This document shows positions 25,121 through 40,790 of a stretch of 64,000 nt of DNA, piece by piece. Position 1 is the stretch's first letter. The number at the start of each line of letters is the position of its first letter. The stretch is from positions 14,442,483-14,506,482 of the forward strand of contig JAQFVV010012402.1 of assembly GCA_028023455.1 (NCBI GenBank). The letters run 5' to 3'. Made by a program: the position numbers and the translations under genes. The notes below the pieces were generated by a model. It searched no databases. It was not told the origin of the DNA and saw nothing but the letters and a program-made list of their open reading frames with translations. The DNA comes from Epiperipatus broadwayi. Its lineage: Eukaryota; Onychophora; Udeonychophora; Euonychophora; Peripatidae.

Positions 25121-27539
25121 GCTTGACAAACTTTACATAAAGTGAATTCTTAATTAATGAAAGAATATTATTAATAGAATCTTGACTGCTAAATTTAACA
25201 AAGTATAATATTTCAAGTTTAAATATTTTAATTAAATCATTTATATCTTTGAAGTAGTATTTTTAATAATTTTTCAGAACCAGTTTAATAAAAACTGATG
25301 AATGTTTTTGCACATACACAGTATTATTTTAACAGTTATCATGCAAAAAAAAAAAAAAATTAAATAATTATCATTAAATAAATAAATTAAAATTATTATT
25401 ATAATAAAAATATTTATATATATTTTTTTAATATTCTTAAAAAGATTATTTGTAAACTCATTTTTTTTGCATCATTGAAATAGATTGCAGTCATAAATTC
25501 AGATAAATAAAGAATAAATAAAAATGAAAAATAGATGCCCATTTTTATTAGAACACTTAGTCTTCTAATCAAAGAAGACAAATTAATAAGAGATAATTAA
25601 TAAATAAATAAAAAATTCTTATATATAAAGAGGCTCATTGTTTATTGATAAATAGTTTATTATTATAAAATTTATTTATTACTAACAGAATTCTTAATCA
25701 ATTATTATTTTTTATTAGCTTTCACATTTCATTGTTCTTTATTAAAAATATATAAATTTCCTGCTAAAGTTTAAATGAATCACCCAAACAATTTTCCAAG
25801 AATATACAATCACTACCTATGATATGTTAAAATAATCAGTTGATCAGCTATTTCAGTAGAAATGTTTCATGAAGTACATAACAGTGCTTTTCAGCTATCT
25901 ACAGTATGAGCTTACGACTAATATTCTAAAAGACTGACCAGGTTTTAAAGCATGAAATAATCACATAAAACATTCAAATATAATGGTCCAGAAATGAGAT
26001 TAAATACAAATCATATGCCTTAAACATTAATTAATATTAATTAAATCACTATATTATAATCCAAAACATGGATACACCTGAATTGAAAATAATATATAAA
26101 TTATCTGTCAAACAAATATGAATGTTAATATTGTGATGATTATTTCACAATATAAAATTTGATTGCTCTTGTGTTTAACATTAATATATTACAGACTTTG
26201 TAAATTATGTTGCAATATTAGCTGGAAGCTTGCAGCCTGATAAGTGATATTATAAGCCATTAAACAATTTATTGGCTGATTGATTTAGCATGATGTCAAA
26301 GGACATAAGTATTTCTTATAATTGATTTGATTGGTGGTTTGTTTAAATTTTGTATAGTTAATTTAATTATTATTTCCAGCTTAGTAATATGGATGTTTGA
26401 ACTGGTTAAAACATGGCCTTTAATCAGAAAAATAAAAAATACAAGCATTTCATAAACAAAAATCATATTCTATTTTTGTTCTATTGAAATTTCGAAGCTG
26501 ACAAATTAAGTATTTGTATTATTATTGGAAATTGAATACAGAATTTAAAAAATTATTATTTTTATCATATTCTTGTATATACTATAATAATATTCTAAAA
26601 TCAATTTGAAAAATATGTTAAATTCATTTTAGTAATTCCATTCATTTAAATATATCAAATGTTCAAGAATTTTTAAATAGACTTTAGTGTTCTTATTTAT
26701 ACTTCCAAGATAAATCATTTAACGAAATAAATTTGTTTAGATAAATTTAAACAATTGGGAAATCCAATATATTTTATATTCCATGAAAAAATATAGTGGT
26801 AGTGATTGTTTCTAGTATAAATTAAGTTTATTATTTGTAAGTAGTTGATAAAAATTATAAATTATATAAATTAAAGTACTTATATGATACTGTAATTGTA
26901 ATATTATAACTGCTATTTCTTTACTATTATTTTAACAATCTATTTAATTATTGTTACACATAATTATATTATTACTATTATTATTTTAACATTATTTAAA
27001 TGATCTATATATTTTTACATGTGTTTAATATTTATGGATCATATCATCATTAGAAAGGGATGGTAAAAGCATAGTAACAAGTTTATTTAGATAAAATACT
27101 ATATTTTTTCAAGAAACATAAAATATATGTTTCCCCATTTGTTTGGTTTTAAATTTAATTAGTGTTTAAATTTATTATCTAAGTAAATTCATTATATTAA
27201 AAGAACTATTTTAAGTGATTTAACTTATTAGAAAATGTAAAAAAGAAATATACAATTGAGATTTATTTAGAAGCTCATGAACATTTGATATGTTTAAATG
27301 AATGGAGTTACTAGAATGAATTTAAACTGTTTGGCCAATCTGGTTATAGAATATTAGAATATAATATGTACATGAAATCTGATAAAAAAAATTAAATTTT
27401 TTATTCAATATTCAACTTTCAAATGATTATAATAATATGAAAATTATAATTCAAAATTTTTTTGAAAGGAATAATTATTATTGTCAAATTGCAAATGATA
27501 TTAATAAAATTGCTAAACATAAATTTAAAATAATAGTTT

Positions 27540-28710
27540 GCAACAATATGCTGTTTCTGAGTTTAAATATAATCTTTAAAACTAAATGACACTATGCTTG
27601 AAAGAAGACGTGTTTAATTTATGAGAATTTGCATATGAATTTAACTTCAAAAAACCCAATAAAAAAATAAAATAAAAATACAAATAGATAAATTGGGTTT
27701 ATTTTTAAGAGAAAAATATGATATAGAAAAGCAAAAAATAAGGCAATAAATAAGTAGCAATGTACATTATGATATATACTTGCCAATCTCTTAAAGACTT
27801 CAAATCTTTGAAAATATAAGATTATATAAAAGCATATATCCTTTGAAGTTTATGGTTGACTTTAGTGGTACATTTATGATCAATACAACTAAGTACATCA
27901 TAACAATACAAAAAGTTTTAGGATATGGTAAATACACAATTGCATCATCATTTGAATTTATTAATAAAATTAATAATATTATAATAGATGAAAAAAAACA
28001 TTAAAGCTTTGTTGGATATTACTTAATTGTATAGTTTCAATGATAGATTAAACTTGATAAATATTAAGCAGGCTTTAAAGAATAAAAATCCATAGAGAAA
28101 TAATATTGCTACTTCTTTCAAAGAGAATGTCATAAGACATTTAAATGTTGGTCAATGAATTTTCATAAAGTGATAAAACCCGTGAGAACAAGATATGTAA
28201 TGTAATCTACAATTTTGCAAATTAAGATTTACAAAAAATATATTGATAATATTTTTATTTGTGATCATGAAAATACCCTTTCCAAAAATTAAATAATTTA
28301 AGATAAACAATTGAAAATGAATAAATAAAGATATTAAATTCCTGAATATATACACAACAGATGAATTACAAATTATTATTTAAGTCAATACAAGAGAATC
28401 AAACATTTCAATTATGTATAAAATGTTTGGTCTGAAATATTTTGTTTCATAATGATAGGCTTAATTTTGCTAAGAAAGTAATAAATTACAAAATATTATG
28501 AATTTTACACAATGATTATGCTAAAAATCTAATTCACAACACTATGCTTCAATTTAACAAAAATAAATAGATATACATCAATTTTGTTTCCAATACTCAA
28601 GATAAATTTATTAAAAATTATATGGCGATTTACATAATGTTTCTTTCTACACTCCATCTAATATCAATAAATTAATTAATAAACAAAAACATTTTGTGAA
28701 TAAGAATCAA
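27540..28710 (+). pseudogene. Penelope-like element reverse transcriptase relic
   Basis: An open stretch at about 27850-28002 reads FMVDFSGTFMINTTKYIITI, then QKVLGYGKYTIASSFEFINK, then INNIIIDEKK. After stops it continues as LLDIT, RLNLINIKQALKNKN, ATSFKENVIRHLNVGQ and IYKKYIDNIFICDHE. The order matches Penelope-like RTs: RPIV.F.G.P.Y...KY, then SFDVxSLFTNVP, then RYVDDIF. The catalytic YVDD position reads YIDN and many stops are present, so it is dead. It ends abruptly where copy 2 of the 2.1-kb repeat begins. No GIY-YIG endonuclease part is visible. Confidence 0.6.
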
Positions 28711-28720
28711 AATATATATA

Positions 28721-30821
28721 TATTATAACGGTCAGGTAGTATTTGAGTCTTACTGTATCTGCCGTACAGGGTGCCACTAGGCCATTCGAACCTGGAAAAT
28801 TTATATAGTAGGCAGATACGTACTGTTAAGATCCAATTTTAAATAAATATGACCGAAATGCTCCTGCCACTAGCTCAAAGAGATGCAGAGATGTATCATA
28901 AATACTTATTTATGACATTTCAATAAAGAAAGATTTAAAATTAAAAAAAATAAATTAAGCTACTGCCAATAATAACACACAAAAACATTTATTGACACAC
29001 GTATATAAATTTGTGGAATAAATTTAGATTTTATTATTAATTTTAAATTTATTATTTAAGACAGTCCACACAGATGGACATTTTAATAATATTTTTATTT
29101 TAGAATGTAGAGTATAGATAGGCTATATAGATTACTCAGTTAAAAACTTTTCAAAAACAATCATTCAATCTTAGACTAAAAGTTAGTAACCAAACCAATG
29201 CTTGCTTCCTTGTATACGGATTCAACCAATGCAATATGAAGATGCTAGCATAAAACCACACTGTTGGGAATGTGCGTCTGGAGCGTGATATTATTTGAAG
29301 GACATGATCCTCGTCCAGTACAGGAATGTGTATCTGTCTGGCGAAGGAGTTATGTATATAATATTTAAGAGAAATGCTACGTATGGTCTATTAGCTGACT
29401 TATAGTCCCTATCCATAGAGCTAAAGGGGTCAATGTCGCAGGAAATATGTCTGCGTCCATTGCAACGCAATGACTACATCTTTGGATCATGCATTCAGTT
29501 GGGCACGTTGCCCTGTATGCTAACACGCTTCACATTACATTGATATCCCTCCACTAGCATCAATCTAGCTACGAAACAAATAGCCTGAAATTAAACCCCT
29601 TTAAAATAAACATAAACGAATTTAAGTATAAAGTTATTGATGGAATTGCAGAAGGAAATTTACAATAAAGTAAACCCAAGGGCACTCATCATAAGGTGCC
29701 GCATTGACAACAATAACTTAAAAGATATATGAATAAATACATTTGGACACTCAGCAGTGTAATATTTACCGAAATATATATATATTCCACGCTTATGAAA
29801 ATCTTAAGAAATAACTAACATAAATGTTACACCCAACTTAAATTTAATACATTTTAATTAACACATAAAAAAAAGAAATGGAAATGATTAATTAAACATA
29901 TGCATAAAAAAAATTATTATTAATAATTGATTTGGAATTTTCCTTTTTAGGTCAGATAAGAGTTCTTATTTTCAGTTACTAATTGCAAATTTGAAAAAGT
30001 TCATATTAGATAAACACAAGAGTTCATACTTTACGGATTCCAGCAGATTTAGAGGTCCATCTTCATAATCACTTTCGTAGATTGTTTGTCCTCCTTTGAA
30101 ATGAAGCCGCTACTTGCCATTCATTTGGTAAAGAACTGTCATCGGGAGGCCTCAGCTGGTTGTCAGGAAATTAAATCTATTGCAGATTCCTACATCATGG
30201 AGTCTGCAAGACAGTTACAGTTCAAATGTAGATTAATAGTCAGCTTTAAGACAACAACAATTAATGAATTCAATTATTTTGGCTTTTATACATTTATTAG
30301 CCTCTTATCAGCATTTTCATGGATCAATCGAACATGATGTCACTGATCCTAAGGTCTAGATGTTTTTTCCATTATGGTCTGTGTGCTTGATGCTGCTTCA
30401 GAGCAGGAAACAATCTTTAATTTTTATTTATATCTTCTATCTGACCTTTTAATTATTTAAGTGCCCCAAAGGCTAGTTTGCTCTACATTTAATTAATAAA
30501 ACAATCATTTCCATTTTCTAAGATTAAAACATAATAGAAATCAACATTTATTTCTATTTTCCTTTATACAACTTTTTAACAAAAATATTTATCTATCTTT
30601 AGATCTTTATTTATTTATTTTTTACAAAAAAGTACTTTCAAATACTTTTTTTTTTTAAAAAATACTTTTAAAGTTTTCCATCTGTGTGATATATATATGT
30701 TAACATAACTCTTTTAATTTTTGGCTTTAATTTTAATAAAATCATTTTTACTTAAGATTTATTTTCCTCTTTATTTTAATTTTAAAATAATGTAACAGCA
30801 TATGTATACCGTTACAATATA
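28721..30821. mobile_element. 2.1-kb repeat, copy 2
   Basis: It starts TATTATAACGGTCAGG, ends ATACCGTTACAATATA, and shares ordered interior blocks with copy 1: GTGCCACTAGGCCATTCGAA, TAGGCAGATACG, GCTACGTATGG, GTCTGCGTCCATT, GCATTCAGTTGG and ACGAAACAAATAG. The two copies are diverged and differ by many indels, and their last third aligns only weakly. Frames inside (for example 30086-30337 +) match nothing I know. The left end abuts the last recognisable part of the Penelope-like relic, so it probably interrupted that element. Confidence 0.7.
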
Positions 30822-31882
30822 AATGATTTACCAAGTTACATGAAAATGTAGGGCTTTAAATATTGGGGAACAGACTGCAACGTGAAAAATGATTAAAGGA
30901 ATATCAGTTAGTATATAAATATATGAAAGTAAAAAATATGATTTGTTAATTACTTCAGTTTTCTTAGTCCTATGAAAAAATATATAAATTTAATCTTTGA
31001 TTTTGATTTAAATATTAGTATAATTGTTCATAAAGAAAAAAACCATATAAAAAGAAAAAGTAAAAAGGCAATGTTTACAAATAGATGTCAAAAATCTCTA
31101 ATCAATAGATAGAAAGCAAACTGAAATTCATAACTTTTGGAATAATATCAAATAATATTGGTTACTTCAGTATAAATTAAGTTTTTTATTCATGAATAAT
31201 GTAACTGAAAGTATGTCTGTAATATTTTAATTGTAATATTATCATCTTATCATTGTTTAAATATTATATTTACATATTATTACATACACATACGAGGGAG
31301 AAAGGAATCATTTGTTACATAAATAGTAATTTTTTTCTCCTATGAAAGATTTTTTTTGGGTTAAAGTAACCACTATTATAAAAATCAATTGAAAGTTTGT
31401 AATCTTCATAAATGATTAAAATAATTTTTAACATTATAATAAATTGGAGTATAATTTTTTTAAAAAATAGTACCTACATTAATTTGTTTAAATTAGGTTA
31501 GGTTAAAATCCACATATATTTCCTTTTAAAAAAAGGTAAAGAAATATTGATTAAAAGTAAATACTAGATTAATTGAAATTCAAAATATATCTGAAAAGTT
31601 AATTATTACAGATTTATTAAATCCTGTAAAATTCACATTTATCTTGCTTCAACAAATAACTGGTCATAGATATGTATTTATATCAACATATAAATAGGAA
31701 TGTAAAATGTTTACTACAAATGTAATTACTGACCACAATTAATAATTCCTGCCTTTTCCACCTTTTTGTATTTGTAAAAATAAAAAAAAATAGATTAACT
31801 AATATGAAAAGTGTTTTTTTTAAAGAAAATTTCTAATGCAATTTTACAATGCGATCTTTTTATTACAAAATCCAATAACTTA

Positions 31883-33576
<1,694 letters not shown>

Positions 33577-36500
33577 TTAATATAAAATAAAACTTTTAAA
33601 CATTTATTTATTTTAATGTATAATCTAATCTATTTGAGATAATTAGAACTTAAAAGAACAAAGCATTAAGACAACTATAATAAGCGTACAAATTGGAATA
33701 AAATGCTAGCACAATCAATCAAGCTCCCCCAAAAAAACCTGATGCTTTTTTTATAGTTGCCATCCACAACAAAATAATAAAAAAAAAGAATTGACCTTTC
33801 AGTAACAATGAATGATAATTATTAAAAAATAATAAGCTTGTTACTTATCTGAAGAAAAAAAATACGAAATTTATAGTTTGAAAAATAAAAATTTCAATTT
33901 AAATTAAGATTTTTTTAAACAAGTCAAAAACATAAAGGGGTACAAAATTATTATTTTTTATTTGAAACATTGTTTTCACTAATATAAGCATCTATACAAT
34001 TTTACAAAAATAAATATACATTATTTATATTATATGAGCATTAGCCATAAATATTAACAATATAAATATTAATATTAAAAATATTTCCCATGTTCATGTA
34101 AAAATTTTCCAGTATATCAATGGCAACATTTTGATGTGACTTAAAAAAATTATCTATGAGATTACTTTCAATGTTTTCAAACATTAATTAAACAAACAAT
34201 CCTTTTATGATTACTCCTGTATAATGAATTTCTATTATATCCTAATGGATGAAAAATCCATAAAAAGTTGACTAAACTGAAATAGACATCAAAATGCTCC
34301 AACATTTAATATATTGGAAATTTTTTATATAAACAACAGTAATATCCCTAATATTAATTACTATTTTTAATACCAATTACAAATTTGTGAAACAACTATC
34401 ACAAATCTACAGTTATTTAAATTCATATACTATATTAAGTCAATAAAAATTATCTTTAATTTCTGAAAATTTAACAGAAAACCAGTTTTGTTTTCAATAC
34501 TTCAAAAAACTGTTGAATTTTATAGAGATTGTAGAATACTAAATTTTTAAAAAAAAGTTTTAATAATTAATGTAATATATATATATTCATATAATAAAAT
34601 TACTATCTAATAAAAAAAATCATTTTAAGTGCAAAATTTATCAATTTATGGCAAAACAAAATAGAGCCCAATCTCAAAAATTTAGTAATCACAAATGGAT
34701 AATGACATCTGGATTTTGACAAATAGGATCATTTATAGTTATACTATCATATCTCAAATTATAATTTATATGTAAATCTCTCATTTTAATATGCAAGAAT
34801 AAGTAAGATAGCCCTCATTGCAATTCAGCATTTACTTTACACATAGTAATTGTTGTATTGTTTGCAAAAACTTTGGTAGTCTATAGGTTATTGTTAAGAG
34901 AGATGTTTTTGTGTTATGTCAACTTCCAATCCAATATGTTCAGTATAATATATGATTTAATATAAAATCAATTATAGGTTGGGGTAAGAATATTCAGTGG
35001 TTGTATGTTTTCAGAATTGAGAAAATCTTAATATACCCAAATCAAGATCAAGTTGATTTTTCAAGTGAAATAGAATCTGATCTTGAACAGGATGCAAGCC
35101 ATATTTGGAAAGACTAGTTACATGTTTCATTATCTCTTTGCTCCTATAAGTAATGATTACAACTTCTGCTTAACACATTAAAAGTAACATAAAGTCGTTC
35201 ATATTTATCAAAGTTTAACATTTTATGCATTTATTTACTGAATATTTAAATCAATAATTGATCAAAAAATATTTTTAATTATAAATTTTTTTTTTGAGGA
35301 AAACATGACTATCTCATAAAACTGACAATAAACCATGAGTAAATATAATTTTTATTAAAAATTTGAGATTACAGATTACGCAATAGGAAAAAAATAAACA
35401 ACATTTAAATTAAAAAAATACATATTTTAATGTGAGATTTGAGACTTTGCCTTTTAAACTATCTAATCTAAATATTTTGTTCAAAATCATGTTTTCATTT
35501 AACTAATTTATATAATTTGCAATATTATTATGATAATCCTAATTTATTAAACATCTAAAAAATTAAAAATAATTATTAGTTATTTATTAGTAAAAAAATA
35601 CATTAATTAATATACCTTATAAGACATCTGAAAATATCTATACACAAACTGCAAAAAGAGACTTCATCAAATATAATTAATGATTGTGACACAAATAGAT
35701 TTAGATAATTTGAAAATGTACATTGCAAACTAACTGTATTATAAACTATGTATGTTATAATTCATTTAAGCATTGATTCCCCCAAATTCATATGCCATTT
35801 TAGAACAATTGTTTATTTTTTAGATAAATTTTCACAATTTTATGGAACATTTCTAGCAAGTTCATGGAAAAACAATTAAGAAATATTAATTTAGATAAAT
35901 ATAAGTTAACTGATCACAAAAAAAAGTACCCTGACCCACTTTTAAAAATATAATAGCAACAAATACAATTTAAAACTCAATCTATAAGAATTACAAATTA
36001 ATCAGATAAATATTTCAGGACTTAAGTTGCATGTTAATAAATTCACTTGAATTATTAAGAAAATTTCCTTACTGAATGAAAAAGAAACCATACATTCATT
36101 CCATAATGAATGAATTTATACCTTTTGTTACTAAGAAATACATTTAATATTTAATATTATTAAAATAAAGACGATTGCCAGTCCTTTTTTTTTTTATGAA
36201 AACTGGACAGCATTAAATATAGTATAATTTATCTAGTGTTCCTAAAGTAATCCACAAAGACTGCAAAAATAAGAGTAAAAACTAGTTTTTACTTCATATT
36301 TCTACTAAACAAGCACAACCCAACTTTTTTTCATTGTATATCCAGGGTTGATATTCAAAATGTTTAACAACAGGTACGTTAAGAAAAATATATATATATA
36401 AGTTTTATATTTAAATATATCTTTAATATGTTATAATTCAGTTAGTTTAGACCTGTCAATCTCAACAATACTGCCATCTGGGATGTGTCAGTGTTAGCGC

Positions 36501-39379
36501 TGATGATGACAATTTTTTTTTTAAAAAAAGTGATATAATCAATTTATTATTTTATGGGACTTGTTTTAACAACAGATACAAAAAACTTTAAAAATTTTAA
36601 CAATGGGTACAGCCATATCTGTATGTACTCACTGAATTCATTTCCATAAATAATATTTTTCATATTAGCAAAAATGTTTGTAATTAATGTAGAAGCTATT
36701 ATTTTAAATTTATATGTAGTAACTGTAAATAAATAGCCCAATAATAGCACTAAAAAACTATAGAATTATAAAATGAACAGACCAATGTCTTCAAATAATT
36801 GTCACAGATTACATTAAAAAAAAAAAAAACTATGTTAATTAATTGATATATGTGCCCTATTCTGCCACTTAATTTTTTCATTTGCGCTTAAATATTCTGT
36901 TTCATATCACAAGTTGAGAATCACTGCAGAAATGCATGAATTCATTAAAAATCAAAAATCTTTCTACAATATATATTCAATTTTGCAAGAGCCCCGGAAA
37001 GCAGACTTATAATATAGTCTATCTAAACATTGTTACATAGATTATCAAATTTTGTTATAAATATGTAGTTCATAACTTAAGTTTTTTGTTTGCTAAAGAT
37101 TTATGGTTCATTATTAATATTATCTTGATAAAAGTTGACTGCTATAGATTTATAACATTTACATTTCAGTTATTAAATATAGAACTGTGAATTATTTTAG
37201 CTTAATTAAATTATCTTATTAACAATAATTGCTTTTCTTTTGATTCCCTTGAGAGTTTTTTAGTATTAGTTTTAAACTAGTTTATTACAATATTTTTAGC
37301 TTTTTAAGTCCACCATATCTACAATTGAGGCACAATAACACTGATTTTGTTCTTTTAAACCAATATAATAAATTTATTATGACGTTTGATGTAATTATAG
37401 GGAATTTGAACACAGATTTTCAAGCTCTCTTCAGCTATCCATTTAAATCCTCTAATTACATTCAATCTTCAAATATATAAATTATACTTGTATTCAAATA
37501 TTATAGTTTTATTAAAATTTAGCTAAATTATCCACTTTCTTTTTTTATACTTTAGAATATTTATTTCGTGCATTATTCAGACTTGCTGTTCAGCAATGAA
37601 CTTTTCATTCATCTTTAGCATCATTAAACAAGTTTACAAGTAAATTTTAAAATTTAAACTTGGTAATAAACTTATACAAAAGCAGCCCACTGATAGATTC
37701 ACTAATTTTGTTTCAAAAAAATTTCATAATACCCAAAAATTTAATTGAAGTGCTAGTAAATAGGAATAGCAGTTTTATTCTTGTGCAAGGCTGTCATGTA
37801 ACATGTGTCCAATACAAGAGGAAGTTCAATAAATTCTAAAAACTTTATTACAATTATTTCAATTGCTAGTGTAATTTATTAACAAATACAAAACCATACT
37901 TTGTAATCTTTTGGCTCTAAATTTTATTGGATATTAAAATCTGTGGATAGTAACTAATGCTATATATGTTTTTAACATATATATATATAAACCTATTAAA
38001 GGATCAATTAAATAGAAAATCAGCACAACAAAAGAAATATATGTTGTCAATTTTTAAAACAGATCTATAATTTTTACAATTATCATTTTTTTATATTTAT
38101 TGTTGAAAATTCACAATCTAGATGCAATATTTTCTCACACATATATAGTTGTTTTGTTTTTTTAATTTGAAACACTTATTGTTTTATTTTAAAAAAAAAA
38201 ACAATCACATTCATATTTTCCTTCTCTTCCGTAATTATTATAATTCAGAGATTATTCCTTTTATTTTTCTAAAAATATTATTAAAACTGATTAACTTTCC
38301 CCTCCATCTTTTTCTTGTCTGCTACTTTTGCCTTTCTTTTGGAAGTCTTATAAATAAATAATACATATCCTCAGAGATCAATTAAAGCATAACATTTGTA
38401 CAAAACAAATAAAAGGCAATTTAAATTTACTGTTTTTGTAAAATTAAATGGCTAAAATAAATTATTTTTTATAATGAATTATTAATAAAAACTTTCTATT
38501 TTAAAAAATAATCTTGCCTAATCACTATAATTAATATTAAGCCCAATTTTTTAAAATAAACATGTATGGGGATATTAAAATCATGTATATATATATATAT
38601 TATGTAACCATATTTTTAATAAAAACATTTCAAATTTCCATATCTAAATAACATCCCAGTAAAGTAATGTTCAATCACTAGGCTGATGAATAAGCAAATC
38701 CACTTTTGACTTCAACCTAAGTTTTTATAAAGAACTCATTCCAGACAATGCTAATTCCAAAAATGAAATTCAATTAAAAATATATGTTAATATTGTTTAA
38801 GTAAGTTCAGCTTAAATTTTTATTCTACAAGCAGAGTTGTTAAATACTCATTTTTAATACCTTTGTAGAAGATTAAATTCTGTTTGAATTTAGGCAGCAG
38901 CAAAAGTGAAATCTATGTTTATCACCTTAGCAACTAAATATTGTTACTGAGACACTTATACACATTATTTAGATATGACAATTTGAAATGCCTTCACTCT
39001 AAATATAGTTACATAATATTGATAAAGAATTTGATCGTGCACTAGGTTTTAAAAAATAAGTACTTAGCAACTCTGGCTTGATACTATAAATTTGAGCTGA
39101 ACTGAATTAGGCATTGTTAATATTTTTCTTATTATAGCAATTAGATGTTATTACTGCAAGATTTTACACATTATTAAGATATGCTGATATGAATTGTTTT
39201 AATTCAAAACATATACATATTCACATATTTTGAAAATCATTAAATTGTTATCTATACTTTTTAATATATTTTAATTTCATTACTTTTTAAAATCTATAAT
39301 TTATTTTATATGGTCCCTTGTAAAAAAATGGATTGACAATTCATAAATATTTAAGATATTACCATATCATATGAAAAAA

Positions 39380-40790
39380 AATCCTGATGATGATATAAAT
39401 AAAAATAATTGTGACTTAGCAATTCAAGCTATTAAAAAAAGTCTCAAAAATATAAACATTATTTTGATATTGTTTCAGCAATAAGAAAAAAAAATGGCAA
39501 TAATATTAGAAAGAAATGACATTATGGAGTGCATGAAAAGCTTCTACAAGAACAATATAGTAATAAATAAAAAGAAAATAAAAGTAAATGTTATAATTGC
39601 TACAAACTTTGAAATGACAAGTAAAATGAAGAGATGAGACATGCAATTAAAACTATGACAAATGGGAAAGCTCCATTAAAAAAAGAAAATGGAAAAAAAA
39701 AATATCAGAAATTACAGATCTATTAATTTTCTAGTAGTTTACACAAGATCTTTACTAAAATCATTATAATTCAACTATAATGAACCTTAGATTCAAACCT
39801 TCAAAAAAAAAAAAGGATTAAGAAGTGGTTTCCAGCATCATATTCAAGTATTAAGACAAGATTTTGAATAGGAGTTACCATTTTTCAACTGAATGTAGAT
39901 TATAAAAAGACATTTGTCTTTATAAGCATTTCTACTATAATTAAAACTTGAAACATCAAGATATAGATAAAGAATATTGTCAAATTCTGAAGAATATCAA
40001 AATGCTATAGTGATTATTTACATGGTGATTATTAATAATGATATGGATGTATGATAAAATGATTTCATCTCTAATATTTTTTATAGCAATTATATGGCAA
40101 ATATTTTGTGGATTAAAATAAAATAATGTGATTGATTTAGAAAATAATGTTTCAGAGCACCAGCAAATATTACAAGAGTTATTGGATAAAATAGAACTAA
40201 ATATAAATGATGAAAACATTAAAATAAGGTTTAACCACTTTTCGAAAAAGAAAATAACGATTGATGGGGTTATTAATACAAACGGAAACATAATGAATAG
40301 AATTAATCAAAATTCTTTTGGTAGAAATAACTTAATATTAAAAAGAAATATGTATGTTTAAGTATTTGAAGAGAAAGGTTTTTAATAAATGTATTCTAAT
40401 AGTGTTTATATATAGATCTGAGAATTGGACACATTAGAAGAGCAATATAAACTTTAGACTACTCTCATAGAAAAGTATGGAAATATATATATTGGGAAAA
40501 ATAAGAAAGAATTAAAAGTGAAATACGTGGGTGAAAGAATAAACAACTGTTATTGATAATGAAAGAATTAAATCAGTGAAATAGAGCTATGTTAAACAAA
40601 TTGCTAGAAGAGATAAAAATAGATAACAATTGAAATATTAAATTTGATTCCAAGATATTGTAAAAACCCATGTAAAACATACATAGATAGTAAGTCTACT
40701 GGATTAAGGTCAAGAAAAGAAAAAACAAATCGGAGAACTGTATGAAATTTGAGAAGACTTCATTCTGCAGTGGATTGATAATAATTCCAA
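39380..40790 (+). mobile_element. decayed RTE-type LINE, copy 2
   Basis: This copy is 5' truncated and carries only reverse transcriptase sequence, in shifting frames: KSFYKNNIV-like, then EEMRHAIKTMTNGKAP, then NYRSINFLV and YKIFTK-like pieces, then GLRSGFQHHIQVLRQDFE, then DYKKTF. A clean frame at 40128-40361 gives IDLENNVSEHQQILQELLDK, IELNINDENIKIRFNHFSKK and KITIDGVIN, followed by FGRNNLILKRNMYV. The FADD catalytic segment is deleted or unreadable. The 3' end is GGATTGATAATAATT, similar to copy 1. Antisense to RAB4 and dead. Confidence 0.75.

Noticed and set aside
30086-30337. 83-codon plus-strand frame starting MSSFEMKPLL
   Set aside because: It lies inside copy 2 of the 2.1-kb repeat and is not conserved in copy 1, so it is unlikely to be a protein gene.
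39980-40291. 103-codon minus-strand frame
   Set aside because: It is antisense to the RTE copy 2 reverse transcriptase fragment and is Phe/Ile/Ser-rich as expected from that.
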